Made by a program: the position numbers and the translations under genes. From assembly GCF_003263355.1 (NCBI RefSeq), contig NZ_JHUK01000004.1:1-33346 (forward strand): a DNA stretch of 33,346 nucleotides, written 5' to 3'. The stretch comes from Candidatus Phytoplasma oryzae. Lineage in GTDB: Bacteria; Bacillota_I; Bacilli_A; Acholeplasmatales; Acholeplasmataceae. The notes beneath the pieces were generated by a model. It saw only the letters and a program-made list of their open reading frames with translations. It had not been told where the DNA came from and did no database searches. How positions within the stretch are numbered: position 1 is the first letter of the stretch; each line of letters opens with the position of its first letter. Shown piece by piece: positions 17,278 to 24,863 of this stretch.

Positions 17278-17303
17278 TCAACAGTTTACCGTCTTATTGA
17301 GGA
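17278..17303. repeat. 26-bp direct repeat, left copy
   Basis: TCAACAGTTTACCGTCTTAT plus TGAGGA. Identical to 18082-18107, 804 bp away. The right element has one copy (25443-25468, reverse complement) and no cassette. Confidence 0.85.
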
Positions 17304-17325
17304 TGATTTAGTATATTTTTTTAAC

Positions 17326-17514
17326 TTATACTTGTACTTCTTGCATTATTAATACATCAAAAACAGCGATAATTTGTTGTAATTTAAAAATAATTTTTTC
17401 AAAATTACCTTCTTTTTCGAAAATATCCCAAGCTTTAATCGATTGATCCATTGATATAGTTAAAAAATCTTTTTCTATATGATCTGATTTTTTTTTAAAA
17501 AAAGATTTAACCAT
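17326..17514 (-). CDS. Cassette ORF: C-terminal half of a split small helical protein
   Basis: The 62-codon frame reads MVKSFFKKKSDHIEKDF and ends with FKLQQIIAVFDVLI, which resembles CKLQQAIDIFQNHE at the end of the protein at 17721-18053. The frame just before it (17523-17702) resembles that protein's first half. The two are thus most likely one gene split by a frameshift near 17515-17525. No good ribosome binding site precedes this ATG. Function unknown; predicted all-helical and soluble. Confidence 0.4.
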   Translation of the reverse strand: MVKSFFKKKSDHIEKDFLTISMDQSIKAWDIFEKEGNFEKIIFKLQQIIAVFDVLIMQEVQV

Positions 17515-17522
17515 GGAATCTT

Positions 17523-17702
17523 TTAAAAAGTTTTAATTTGATTAATAAAATCTTCTATTTTATTTTGTTGAATATCTTGAGCAAATACCAAAATATGATT
17601 AATTTGTTCTAAATGATAATGAATTTGATTATTTTTTTCAATTAAATATTCTTCTAAACTTTTAATATTAGTTAATAATTCTTGTTTTTCTTGTTGGTTC
17701 AT
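17523..17702 (-). CDS. Cassette ORF: N-terminal half of the split helical protein
   Basis: This short frame (59 codons; start MNQQEKQELLTNIKSLEEY, end FINQIKTF, TAA at 17523-17525) parallels the first half of the protein at 17721-18053. An AGAAGAG stretch lies upstream. Together with 17326-17514 it forms a broken paralogue. It is predicted helical, with heptad-like Leu/Ile spacing. I do not recognise a family. Confidence 0.4.
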   Translation of the reverse strand: MNQQEKQELLTNIKSLEEYLIEKNNQIHYHLEQINHILVFAQDIQQNKIEDFINQIKTF

Positions 17703-17720
17703 TTTTCATTTATTCTCTTC

Positions 17721-18053
17721 TCATGAAGGTTCATGATTTTGAAAAATATCAATTGCTTGTTGTAATTTACAAATTATATAATTAAATTGCGCTTCTTCCT
17801 TAAAATTTTTATAAAGTTGAATAAAATTTTTTAATGAATTAAAAAAAATATCTTCTCCTAATTTATCTTTAAAAAATTTTTTAACTCGCAAAAAACTTTC
17901 ATCATGTGAAGTATTATTATGATAATTTTCAATAAAAACTAAAACTTCTTGTGTTTTAATAAAATTTTCGTTTATTATTTCTTCTGCTTTTTGAAATTTA
18001 ATTTTTAAAATTTTTAAATCTTGGTATAGTTCTTTAAAACTTTCTATATTCAT
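17721..18053 (-). CDS. Cassette ORF: small helical protein, unknown
   Basis: A 110-residue, soluble, charged, probably all-helical protein (MNIESFKELYQDLKILK... ending NHEPS). AGAAAG stands about 13 nt before the ATG. It is the intact member of a tandem pair lying between 26-bp direct repeats (17278-17303 and 18082-18107) that exist as a single copy, without these genes, in the right element. Such a cassette could carry an accessory or defence function, or be lost by recombination between repeats. Nothing in the sequence reveals its activity. Confidence 0.55.
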   Translation of the reverse strand: MNIESFKELYQDLKILKIKFQKAEEIINENFIKTQEVLVFIENYHNNTSHDESFLRVKKFFKDKLGEDIFFNSLKNFIQLYKNFKEEAQFNYIICKLQQAIDIFQNHEPS

Positions 18054-18081
18054 TGTGTGTTTTTTCTTTCTAATTATTTTT

Positions 18082-18107
18082 TCAACAGTTTACCGTCTTA
18101 TTGAGGA
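18082..18107. repeat. 26-bp direct repeat, right copy
   Basis: Identical to 17278-17303. It lies 8 bp downstream of the nuclease stop, as does the single copy in the right element. Outer bases (TCAA ... TTGA) form a short inverted match, as in some recombination sites. Confidence 0.85.
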
Positions 18108-18115
18108 CGCTTAAA

Positions 18116-18697
18116 TCATTCTTTATTTTTTAAAAGTTCCTTATATTGGTTTAATTGTTTTAAATAACGATGACCTTTCACCAACATTTCTTGAATAAAG
18201 CTTTCATCTAAACAAACTTCTTGAATCACATAATCATTGTCTTGAAAATAAACTAAAAAATAAGCTTTAGAAGTTTCCGAACAATAAAGTCCACATTGAA
18301 TTTGAGCCCAATAATAAGGAAGAATAATTTTTTTCTCCCAAAAGTCTTTCCAACTATGACTCTCTTTTTTAAGAGGACATTTAATCTCTAACATTGTTTT
18401 GGATTTTTCGTGATAACCATCTAAAGAAGCGGAAAAAGGCGCTTGTACAAAAACCGCTGGTTCATAATTACGGTTTTTAAGAATACTAAAAAATAAATTA
18501 GCTTTGGATTCTGTTTTTTTCCCATGTTCTACGGCTTCGTTGGTTACAAAATTACTTCCAAATAATTTCTTTTTAATTAACTCTTCCATCGTTTCATAAG
18601 GATTTAAACCCATGATCGTTCCGATTTCAGAAGCATTGACATAGTTTTTTCGATGTCTAAACCATTCCTAACTATTCTGTTTTAAATTGATCTTCAT
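18116..18697 (-). pseudogene. YqaJ-type nuclease gene with amber codon 10
   Basis: From ATG 18697 the gene starts like its partner (24853-25434), but codon 10, TGG (Trp) there, is TAG here (18668-18670). An inner ATG (18613) leaves 165 open codons from MGLNPYET on, which would miss the N-terminal ASEIGTIMG motif. The catalytic core is otherwise fine: S-L-D-G and L-E-I-K-C-P are intact, and it keeps the Pro after Cys that is Leu in the partner. The protein sequence is otherwise about 97 percent the same by eye. A single base change would restore it. Confidence 0.75.
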
Positions 18698-18911
18698 TTT
18701 CTTGGTCCGCATCTTTTATTTTTTTTCTACGAATTTGTTTTTGCTTTTGTTGGATAATTTGCAGTTGATTTAATTGATGTTTTGATTTCAAATAACAATT
18801 TAAATTAATTAAAAGCTGGATAAAATTAACTAAAAAATAAAGCGGAATACTAACTAAAATCGTTAAACCTAAACTAAAAATAACTATTGCTAAAAATTGT
18901 TCTAAATTCAT
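18672..18911 (-). CDS. Small membrane protein
   Basis: A 79-residue protein with one strong hydrophobic segment (about 7-36, possibly a hairpin) and a Lys/Gln-rich tail that looks like a short coiled coil. AAAGGAG stands 12 nt before the ATG. The end overlaps the start of the broken nuclease gene by 26 bp. In the right element the same sequence is fused in frame to the preceding gene because an A run there is one base shorter (24315-24863). Function unknown. Confidence 0.6.
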   Translation of the reverse strand: MNLEQFLAIVIFSLGLTILVSIPLYFLVNFIQLLINLNCYLKSKHQLNQLQIIQQKQKQIRRKKIKDADQENEDQFKTE

Positions 18912-18930
18912 TTCTTTTTTTCTCCTTTGT

Positions 18931-19239
18931 TTATGCTTTTTTTCTAAAAAAATAAACTTTTTTCTTTTTAAAGAGGTTTAAATGGGTGTTAATCAAATCT
19001 TCTAAATCTACAAAACCACTGTAATTGTATTTAACAATAGGACGATTAGTAGTTCGGATATAAATAGCCTCTAAATTAGTTTCTGATCGACAATGAAAGT
19101 TCTTTTTTTTGAGTAACAAAGTCATCTGGGCTAATTTTTGTTCTTTTTTAGTTATTTTCATTAAACAATGCTTAGTTAAAAAAGACCAAATTTCTTTTTG
19201 ATGTTGAATATAAATGGTTTTTATTTCGCTTATTTTCAT
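18931..19239 (-). CDS. Small basic protein after dnaB, unknown
   Basis: A 102-residue, Lys-rich protein (MKISEIKTIYIQHQKEIW...). Its ATG is one base after the dnaB stop (TAAGATG), so it is probably translated by coupling. It has no membrane segment. The strictly conserved position behind dnaB suggests a replication-related helper, such as a DNA-binding or loader-like protein, but no motif proves this. It ends KKA at a stop created by an A7 run; the right element has A6 and reads through into the next gene. Confidence 0.6.
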   Translation of the reverse strand: MKISEIKTIYIQHQKEIWSFLTKHCLMKITKKEQKLAQMTLLLKKKNFHCRSETNLEAIYIRTTNRPIVKYNYSGFVDLEDLINTHLNLFKKKKVYFFRKKA

Positions 19240-19240
19240 C

Positions 19241-20605
19241 TTAATAAAGCTTCTTTTCTTCGAATTTTTGAATTTTTAAATGAAAGAGAAAAGGACATTG
19301 ACCAATTTGACCATTCCTGTTTTTAGCAATAATAACCTCTGTTTCGACTATTTCTCTATGAAAATCAATGTTTTCAGGTTGAAATCTAGCTAAAAAGATG
19401 ACAATATCAGCATCTTGTTCAATGCTCCCGGAATCTCTTAAATCAGATAATTGAGGTCTTTTCTTTTCTCTTTTTTCAATTTCTCTAGATAACTGAGAAA
19501 GACAAATAATCGTCATTTTTAATTCTTTGGCTAATAACTTAAGTTCTCGAGAAATTTGAGAAACAGTTTCATAGCTTTTCAATGCTTTATCACTTTCAAA
19601 AGCTTTTAACAGTTGAAGATAATCAATAAAAACAAGGTTCAACCCTTTTGTTTGTTTTAACCAACGACATTTTTCTTTAATATGAGTCATCGTATTTAAT
19701 CCTTCATCATCCAAAAAAAGTTGATAATAATTAATTTCTTCTGTTTTAGTTTCTATTAGCTTTTGTTCTTGAGTCGAAAAAGCTTGAAAAGAATAAGTTT
19801 GGAGTTGACGAAAAGGAATGTGGGTCATCATACTCAAACACCTTAGTCCTAATTGAATACTATTCATTTCTAAACTAAAAACTGCTACTTTCAAATGTTC
19901 ATTATTTGCAAAAGCTTTTAACATCAAATTTAACATGAAGGTGGTTTTACCCATTCCTGGACGAGCTGCTAAAATCACCAGTTGTTCTGGTTGCCAACCA
20001 CCGGTCATTTCATCTAAAGCAGCAAAACCAGTAAACCAACCTAAAAAACTTTCTTTCTTTCTTTTTTGCATTTGTTGTTGGATTTGTTGAAATAAAGTTT
20101 TAGCAGTTAAAAAAGCTTTTTGAGGTGAATTAATTAAGGCTTTTATTTCGGCTTGACTTTCTTCCATTAATTGATGAAAATGGCCTTCATTTTCATAATT
20201 TAAAGTTTCATGAACCATCCTATTCATTAATTGAAGCATTTTTCTTTTGATAGTCGCTTCTTTTAAAAATTCAATGTAATTATCTAAATGATATAAAGAA
20301 GGAAAAGAACTACCCAGTTTCATTAAATAATCAGTTCCGCCTGTAATAGTGATACATTGTTTTTTTAACCACAGATCAACAGAAAAATAATCAATGATTT
20401 TATGATTTTGATGTAAATGATACATTGCTTGATAAATTTTTTGATGATCTGGATGAAAGAAATCTTCATTTTTTAATTGATTTAAAACATGAACAATTTG
20501 TTTTTCATCAAAAAAAAGAATTCCTAAAACGGCTTGTTCAGCATCTAAGTAATACGGAAGAGGTAAATTTTTAAAATAATTAAGTTGGTTTTTGTTTTTT
20601 AACAT
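19241..20605 (-). CDS. dnaB: Replicative DNA helicase DnaB, intact copy
   Basis: The 454-residue protein has both DnaB domains: the N-terminal helical domain (about 16-110, starting PLPYYLDAEQAVLG) and the RecA-type motor. Walker A is RPGMGKTT (215-222), the catalytic glutamate is in SLEM (E246), and Walker B is LVFIDYLQLL (324-333). SQLSREIEKR and DLRDSGSIEQDAD follow as usual. It unwinds DNA at a replication fork and would support autonomous copying of the element, as known for extrachromosomal PMU circles. ATG 20605 overlaps the end of the upstream gene by 7 bp, indicating coupling. Residues 200-454 are identical to the right element's dnaB remnant while the first half is only distantly similar, a gene-conversion pattern. 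No dnaG or ssb is visible nearby. Confidence 0.95.
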   Translation of the reverse strand: MLKNKNQLNYFKNLPLPYYLDAEQAVLGILFFDEKQIVHVLNQLKNEDFFHPDHQKIYQAMYHLHQNHKIIDYFSVDLWLKKQCITITGGTDYLMKLGSSFPSLYHLDNYIEFLKEATIKRKMLQLMNRMVHETLNYENEGHFHQLMEESQAEIKALINSPQKAFLTAKTLFQQIQQQMQKRKKESFLGWFTGFAALDEMTGGWQPEQLVILAARPGMGKTTFMLNLMLKAFANNEHLKVAVFSLEMNSIQLGLRCLSMMTHIPFRQLQTYSFQAFSTQEQKLIETKTEEINYYQLFLDDEGLNTMTHIKEKCRWLKQTKGLNLVFIDYLQLLKAFESDKALKSYETVSQISRELKLLAKELKMTIICLSQLSREIEKREKKRPQLSDLRDSGSIEQDADIVIFLARFQPENIDFHREIVETEVIIAKNRNGQIGQCPFLFHLKIQKFEEKKLY

Positions 20606-20958
20606 GTCAAAATACCTTGTTTATTAATTAAACAACCATCTTGATCATAATTTTCGTTATAAAGAAAAGTATTTTGATATAAATCATATTCCGTATATCT
20701 TCTTAATTGACCAGAAGGATAAAAAACTTTTTCGCTTATTACTTTTTGATGTTTTAAAGAATACTTTTGATAACTTCTTAAGAATTGATTAAAATAAAAA
20801 ATCCAACAGTGTTTTTCTTTTTTTTGATCGTCTTGAATCATAATTTCTTTAATTCTTTTTGTTTTGATTTTAGGATTATTAAAATAAATGATTTTTTGTG
20901 ACAAAGAAGCAAGAGTTGGATATTGGAACAAAAATAATTCTAAATCTTGGAAATGCAT
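20599..20958 (-). CDS. First operon gene, DUF2963-like Tyr/Asp repeat protein
   Basis: The 119-residue protein has a hydrophobic/aromatic N-terminal half and a C-terminal half reading VFYPSGQLRRYTEYD then YNENYDQDG. This spacing of Tyr, Gly and Asp resembles the DUF2963 repeats common in phytoplasmas. AAAGGAG stands well placed before ATG 20958. Its ribosome binding region is the exact target of the anti-Shine-Dalgarno hairpin loop at 16706-16731. It overlaps dnaB, so whatever controls its translation may control DnaB. Function unknown. The right-element copy (22593-22957) is frameshifted. Confidence 0.7.
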   Translation of the reverse strand: MHFQDLELFLFQYPTLASLSQKIIYFNNPKIKTKRIKEIMIQDDQKKEKHCWIFYFNQFLRSYQKYSLKHQKVISEKVFYPSGQLRRYTEYDLYQNTFLYNENYDQDGCLINKQGILTC

Positions 20959-21001
20959 TTGTTAATCTCCTTTTTTTAACCATTTGACTTTTAGGCAAAA
21001 G

Positions 21002-21044
21002 AAAAAAACCAAACTGTTTATTTATTAATAAACAATTTGGTTTT
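21002..21044 (-). terminator. Leader terminator before the left operon
   Basis: On the minus strand, arms AAACCAAATTGTTTA and TAAACAGTTTGGTTT pair with one mismatch and run into a T7 stretch. It lies only ~45 bp upstream of the first gene and downstream of the conserved leader, so it would act as an attenuator rather than end an upstream gene. Confidence 0.65.
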
Positions 21045-21061
21045 ATTTGCTTAAATTATTT

Positions 21062-21132
21062 GATGTCCTCTGGTACCACTTTCTAGGTTCGGACTACTCT
21101 CTCTTTCTCTATCTCGGTCTGAACCTAGAAAA
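21062..21132 (-). promoter_or_regulatory. Structured leader with T-box-like motif
   Basis: On the minus strand a 14-bp stem (TTCTAGGTTC.GAC type; arms 21117-21130 and 21081-21094, one mismatch) encloses a purine-rich loop. AAAGTGGTACCAGAGGACATC follows (21062-21083), then the terminator. GTGGTACC is the core of T-box elements, in which tRNA pairs with UGGU to stop termination. The stem is shorter than a standard T-box stem I. TTTCTAGGTTCAG is shared with the right element's leader (22450-22463), and the GGTAC part with 5542-5582. A possible -10 (TATAAT on the minus strand) is at 21169-21174 without a good -35. Confidence 0.4.
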
Positions 21133-21239
21133 TTATCAAATTAGAAATTTGTAATTTTTTAAAGTTCTATTATAAAATATTTTGTACTCATATTTTTTAT
21201 ATCTATTTTATTTAAATTTTCTTTTTAATTTTATAGATA

Positions 21240-21593
21240 TCAAATAAAAAAATAAAAGAAATAACAGGAACGAAAGAATAAATGGTATAGAGAAAATAAA
21301 ACAAAAATAAACGATTGTCTCCAAAAAAATAACATATATAGTTTTAATAAAAATGAATATAAAGTAATTGAAATTAAACAAGTTTCAATAGTAGAAAAGA
21401 AATGGATAAAATATTTCTTTTCTAGATAATTAATATTAGATTTTATACTCTTATCATTTAAAAAACATATTTTATATTTTTTTTCAAAATAATAATAATG
21501 ATTTTTATAAAAATTTTTATAAATTTTCGGCAAAGTAAATATGAATAGTACAAATTCACAAAAATTAATAAAATAATTAAACAATTCAAACAT
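21240..21593 (-). CDS. Possible small membrane protein
   Basis: A 117-codon frame with hydrophobic segments near residues 1-22, 66-85 and 88-115 and a charged middle (about 30-65). It lies between the leader of the left operon and the right terminal repeat. There is no clear ribosome binding site and no counterpart in the right element. In DNA this A+T rich a chance hydrophobic frame of this length is possible, so the call is weak. Confidence 0.3.
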   Translation of the reverse strand: MFELFNYFINFCEFVLFIFTLPKIYKNFYKNHYYYFEKKYKICFLNDKSIKSNINYLEKKYFIHFFSTIETCLISITLYSFLLKLYMLFFWRQSFIFVLFSLYHLFFRSCYFFYFFI

Positions 21594-21703
21594 AATAACT
21601 TTTAAAAATATCTTTTCTTTTTATTTTATCTTTTATATTGTATTTGCTCTCATAAAATACCTTTTATTAAAAAAATTAGCTATTTTTTTATGTTTACTTT
21701 TTT

Positions 21704-21747
21704 TCTTTTGAGTTGCACTGCTAGTAGTTAATAAACAAATTCGATTA
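21704..21747 (+). repeat. Direct repeat of DNA outside the right terminal repeat
   Basis: The segment containing GAGTT..ACTG....TAGTTA resembles 22361-22402 (about three quarters of positions by eye) in the same orientation. The two copies bracket the right terminal repeat, like a duplication made when that repeat arrived. The outer copy extends into the right operon's promoter. Confidence 0.4.
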
Positions 21748-21798
21748 TCTTAAAAAAAAGAGAGCTTGATTTCTTCTTTTTTATAAGTCAGACTACAG

Positions 21799-22352
21799 CG
21801 TTTTTTCCTCTTTTTTTCTGCTTATTAACTTCTTTTTTCTTTTTTTACTTTTTTTTTTAATTTAGGATTGACAAATCTTTTTACTTGAGATATCATGTTG
21901 GTGAACGTTAGTAAACAATATATATTAGTTAACTTACTTACTAAAGTAAGTAAGTTAACTATATATTATCTTTTCTTTTTTTCTTTGTTACTTTCTTTTT
22001 TCTTTTATTTTTGAAAAAGATCAACTTCTATTTTTAAAATTTACTAAAAATAGAAAATATTTAAAATGAAAAAAATGTTTACTCTGAATTCATCATATTT
22101 TATATCAAACATCAATATAGCTTAACGAAAGTGGTCTACGTAATAGTTAAGGAGAAGAAGGTAATAAATCTTTTTTTGAAAGCAAAGTTGATTATTTGTC
22201 AAATTGAGAGTTTTTTTTGAAAGTTCTTTTGGATGATTAAGAACTGAAAATAGGTCTTTTTAGAACTATTTTTTTTAAATTATAAAGTTTTTTTTAAATA
22301 CTTTACACACTTTCTTTTTTTATAGAAAAAAGTTAACTATGAATAGTTGACT
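21799..22352 (-). repeat. Right terminal inverted repeat of the left PMU-like element
   Basis: Imperfect reverse complement of 5694-6242, with the matching blocks in reversed order and orientation. It contains the palindrome at 21926-21961 and, at its outer tip, GTTAACTATGAATAGTTGAC (22332-22351). No gene is seen inside it. Confidence 0.8.
21926..21961. repeat. 17-bp-arm palindrome in the right terminal repeat
   Basis: TAGTTAACTTACTTACT pairs with its exact reverse complement across a 2-bp centre. The left repeat has 18-bp arms and a 4-bp centre (6083-6122); the pairing is perfect at both ends although the centres differ. Confidence 0.75.
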
Positions 22353-22396
22353 TTCTTTTTTTTTGAGTTATACTGTTTTTAGTTACAAATAAAAAT

Positions 22397-22425
22397 TTGT
22401 CATTTGTATAATTTATTTTTATAAA
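22397..22425 (+). promoter_or_regulatory. Promoter of the right element's operon
   Basis: TTGTCA (22397-22402), 17-bp spacer, TATAAA (22420-22425). It begins ~45 bp outside the right terminal repeat and ~170 bp before the first gene. The transcript would carry the leader and terminator at 22449-22548 before the first ATG. Confidence 0.6.
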
Positions 22426-22448
22426 AAATGTTGCTTTATAACAATCCC

Positions 22449-22548
22449 GCTTTCTAGGTTCAGTCCGTTCCATATAAAACTGTACTGTTGTCAAGATAAA
22501 AAAAGCTAAGCTTTTTTATTTAATAAATAAAAATAGCTTGGCTTTTTT
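22449..22548 (+). terminator. Leader and attenuator-like terminator of the right operon
   Basis: The leader begins GCTTTCTAGGTTCAGTCCG, shared with the left element's leader. It ends in a strong hairpin: AAGCTAAGCTTTTTTATT pairs with AAATAGCTTGGCTTTTTT (through G-U pairs) and runs into T6 by 22548. It sits 45 bp before the first ATG. No GGTACC motif is present here, so T-box-type control is doubtful for this copy. Confidence 0.55.
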
Positions 22549-22592
22549 CTTTTGTAAAAAAGTCTAGTTGTTAATAAAAGGAGATTAACACA

Positions 22593-22957
22593 ATGAATTT
22601 TTTAGAAGTTAAATTCAGTATCAACAACAATCATTTTTTATGTTTTGTAAATAAAGAAATAGTTTATTATCCTCAGCCTGAAACAACATTAATTAAAGAA
22701 ATGATCATAATAGATTCCGACAACCAAATTAAACATCATTGGTTCTTTTATCGAAACCAAGTTTTAAAAAGTTATCAAAAGAAAAGTATTCTTGAAAACA
22801 TCGGAAACTAATCAGTGAAAAAATTTATTATTCTTCCAAACAACTGACAAGATATACCAAGTATAATCTGATCAATAGTGGATTTCTGTATACTGAAAAT
22901 TATGATCAAGAAGGTTTCTTAAATAAAAAAATAGGTGAATATCATGAAGAAAAATAA
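22593..22957 (+). pseudogene. Broken first operon gene (counterpart of 20599-20958)
   Basis: AAAGGAG and ATG 22593 are good, and the first 72 codons match the intact gene's first half (IKEMIIIDSDNQIKHHWFFY). The frame then ends at TAA 22809-22811. In the next frame the second half continues KLISEKIYYSSKQLTRYTKY, then TENYDQEGF, to TAA 22955-22957. One frameshift near 22790 explains it. A 72-residue product could still be made. Confidence 0.75.
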
Positions 22958-24313
22958 TATCCAAGAAAAAATTATTTCAAAAACTTTTCAGTGCCTTATT
23001 ATTTAGACACTGAACAAACCATTTTAGGAATTTTCCTTTTAGGTAGCCAATATATTACAAAAATAATTTCCGAACTAAAAACAGAATATTTTTTTAATAT
23101 TGATCATCAAAAAATATATAAAACTATGAAGCATTTATTTCAAGAACAAAAAGAAATTGATTATTTATCGGTTTATCTTTGGTTAAAAAACAATCAAATC
23201 TAGATTGAAGGTGGGATAAAAGCCTATTTACTGAAATTAGATAATTTATTTCCTTCAGTTTATCATTTGAATAATTACATTGAATTTCTAAAAGAAGCCT
23301 CCATGAAAAGAAAAAATTCAACTACTGAACCAAATGGTTCATCATACTTTACAAACCGAAGAGGCCAGTCATTTTTATCAATTAATTGAAAGAAGTAAAG
23401 AACAATTGCATCAATTGATTAATTTACCTCAAACCACTTTTTTTATCACGGCAAAAACTTTATTTCAAAAAATAAAAGAAATAATTACAAACAAAACTCA
23501 AAACAGTTTTTAGGTTGGTTTACTGGTTTTGCTGCTTTAGATGAAATGACCGGTGGTTGGCAACCAGAACAACTGGTGATTTTAGCAGCTCGTCCAGGAA
23601 TGGGTAAAACCACCTTCATGTTAAATTTGATGTTAAAAGCTTTTGCAAATAATGAACATTTGAAAGTAGCAGTTTTTAGTTTAGAAATGAATAGTATTCA
23701 ATTAGGACTAAGGTGTTTGAGTATGATGACCCACATTCCTTTTCGTCAACTCCAAACTTATTCTTTTCAAGCTTTTTCGACTCAAGAACAAAAGCTAATA
23801 GAAACTAAAACAGAAGAAATTAATTATTATCAACTTTTTTTGGATGATGAAGGATTAAATACGATGACTCATATTAAAGAAAAATGTCGTTGGTTAAAAC
23901 AAACAAAAGGGTTGAACCTTGTTTTTATTGATTATCTTCAACTGTTAAAAGCTTTTGAAAGTGATAAAGCATTGAAAAGCTATGAAACTGTTTCTCAAAT
24001 TTCTCGAGAACTTAAGTTATTAGCCAAAGAATTAAAAATGACGATTATTTGTCTTTCTCAGTTATCTAGAGAAATTGAAAAAAGAGAAAAGAAAAGACCT
24101 CAATTATCTGATTTAAGAGATTCCGGGAGCATTGAACAAGATGCTGATATTGTCATCTTTTTAGCTAGATTTCAACCTGAAAACATTGATTTTCATAGAG
24201 AAATAGTCGAAACAGAGGTTATTATTGCTAAAAACAGGAATGGTCAAATTGGTCAATGTCCTTTTCTCTTTCATTTAAAAATTCAAAAATTCGAAGAAAA
24301 GAAGCTTTATTAA
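22944..24313 (+). pseudogene. dnaB: Broken dnaB with an intact helicase half
   Basis: The start (ATG 22944) overlaps the preceding gene as in the left element. The first half is ruined: a frameshift before VPYYLDTEQT, a TAG after LWLKNNQI (about 23201-23203), and more shifts near 23310-23500. From about 23505 the sequence becomes identical to the left element's dnaB. The 255 codons from 23546 (MTGGWQPEQL) encode exactly residues 200-454, including Walker A, Walker B and the C-terminal motifs. No ribosome binding site precedes that inner ATG. So the helicase half looks freshly copied into a dead gene. Confidence 0.85.
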
Positions 24314-24314
24314 G

Positions 24315-24863
24315 ATGAAAATAAGCGAAATAAAAACCATTTATATTCAACATCAAAAAGAAATTTGGTCTTTTTTAACTAAGCATTGTTTAATGAAAAT
24401 AACTAAAAAAGAACAAAAATTAGCCCAGATGACTTTGTTACTCAAAAAAAAAAACTTTCATTGTCGATCAGAAACTAATTTAGAGGCTATTTATATCCGA
24501 ACTACTAATCGTCCTATTGTTAACTACAATTACAGTGGTTTTGTAGATTTAGAAGATTTGACTAACACCCATTTAAACCTCTTTAAAAAGAAAAAAGTTT
24601 ATTTTTTTAGAAAAAAGCATAAACAAAGGAGAAAAAAAGAAATGAATTTAGAACAATTTTTAGCAATAGTTGTTAGTTTAGGTTTAACGATTTTAGTTAG
24701 TATTCCGCTTTATTTTTTAGTTAATTTAATCCGGCTTTTAATTAATTTAAATTGTTATTTGAAATCAAAACATCAATTAAACCAACTGCAAATTATCCAA
24801 TACAAGAAAAAACAAATTTGTAGAAAAAAAATAAAAGATGAGGAAAAAAAAGATGAAAATTAA
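24315..24863 (+). CDS. Fusion of the two small genes that follow dnaB
   Basis: The 182-codon frame joins the counterparts of 18931-19239 (residues 1-101) and 18672-18911 (from MNLEQFLAIV, about residue 109). Here the A run before the first gene's stop has six A instead of seven, so the stop is lost and reading continues through the second gene's ribosome binding site. That site and ATG (about 24641) are intact, so a separate small membrane protein may also be made. The fusion would be a basic soluble domain tethered to the membrane. Its end overlaps the nuclease start by 11 bp. Function unknown. Confidence 0.65.
   Translation: MKISEIKTIYIQHQKEIWSFLTKHCLMKITKKEQKLAQMTLLLKKKNFHCRSETNLEAIYIRTTNRPIVNYNYSGFVDLEDLTNTHLNLFKKKKVYFFRKKHKQRRKKEMNLEQFLAIVVSLGLTILVSIPLYFLVNLIRLLINLNCYLKSKHQLNQLQIIQYKKKQICRKKIKDEEKKDEN

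Noticed and set aside
21117-21132. tRNA-like T-arm (GGTTCAGACC) in the leader
   Set aside because: No acceptor, D or anticodon arms fit around it; it is part of the leader hairpin.
23124-23321. 65-codon minus-strand frame in the dnaB remnant
   Set aside because: Antisense to recognisable dnaB sequence on the plus strand.
23546-24313. A separate short DnaB-C helicase gene
   Set aside because: No ribosome binding site before the inner ATG, and upstream dnaB sequence is readable across stops, so it is the open end of a broken gene.
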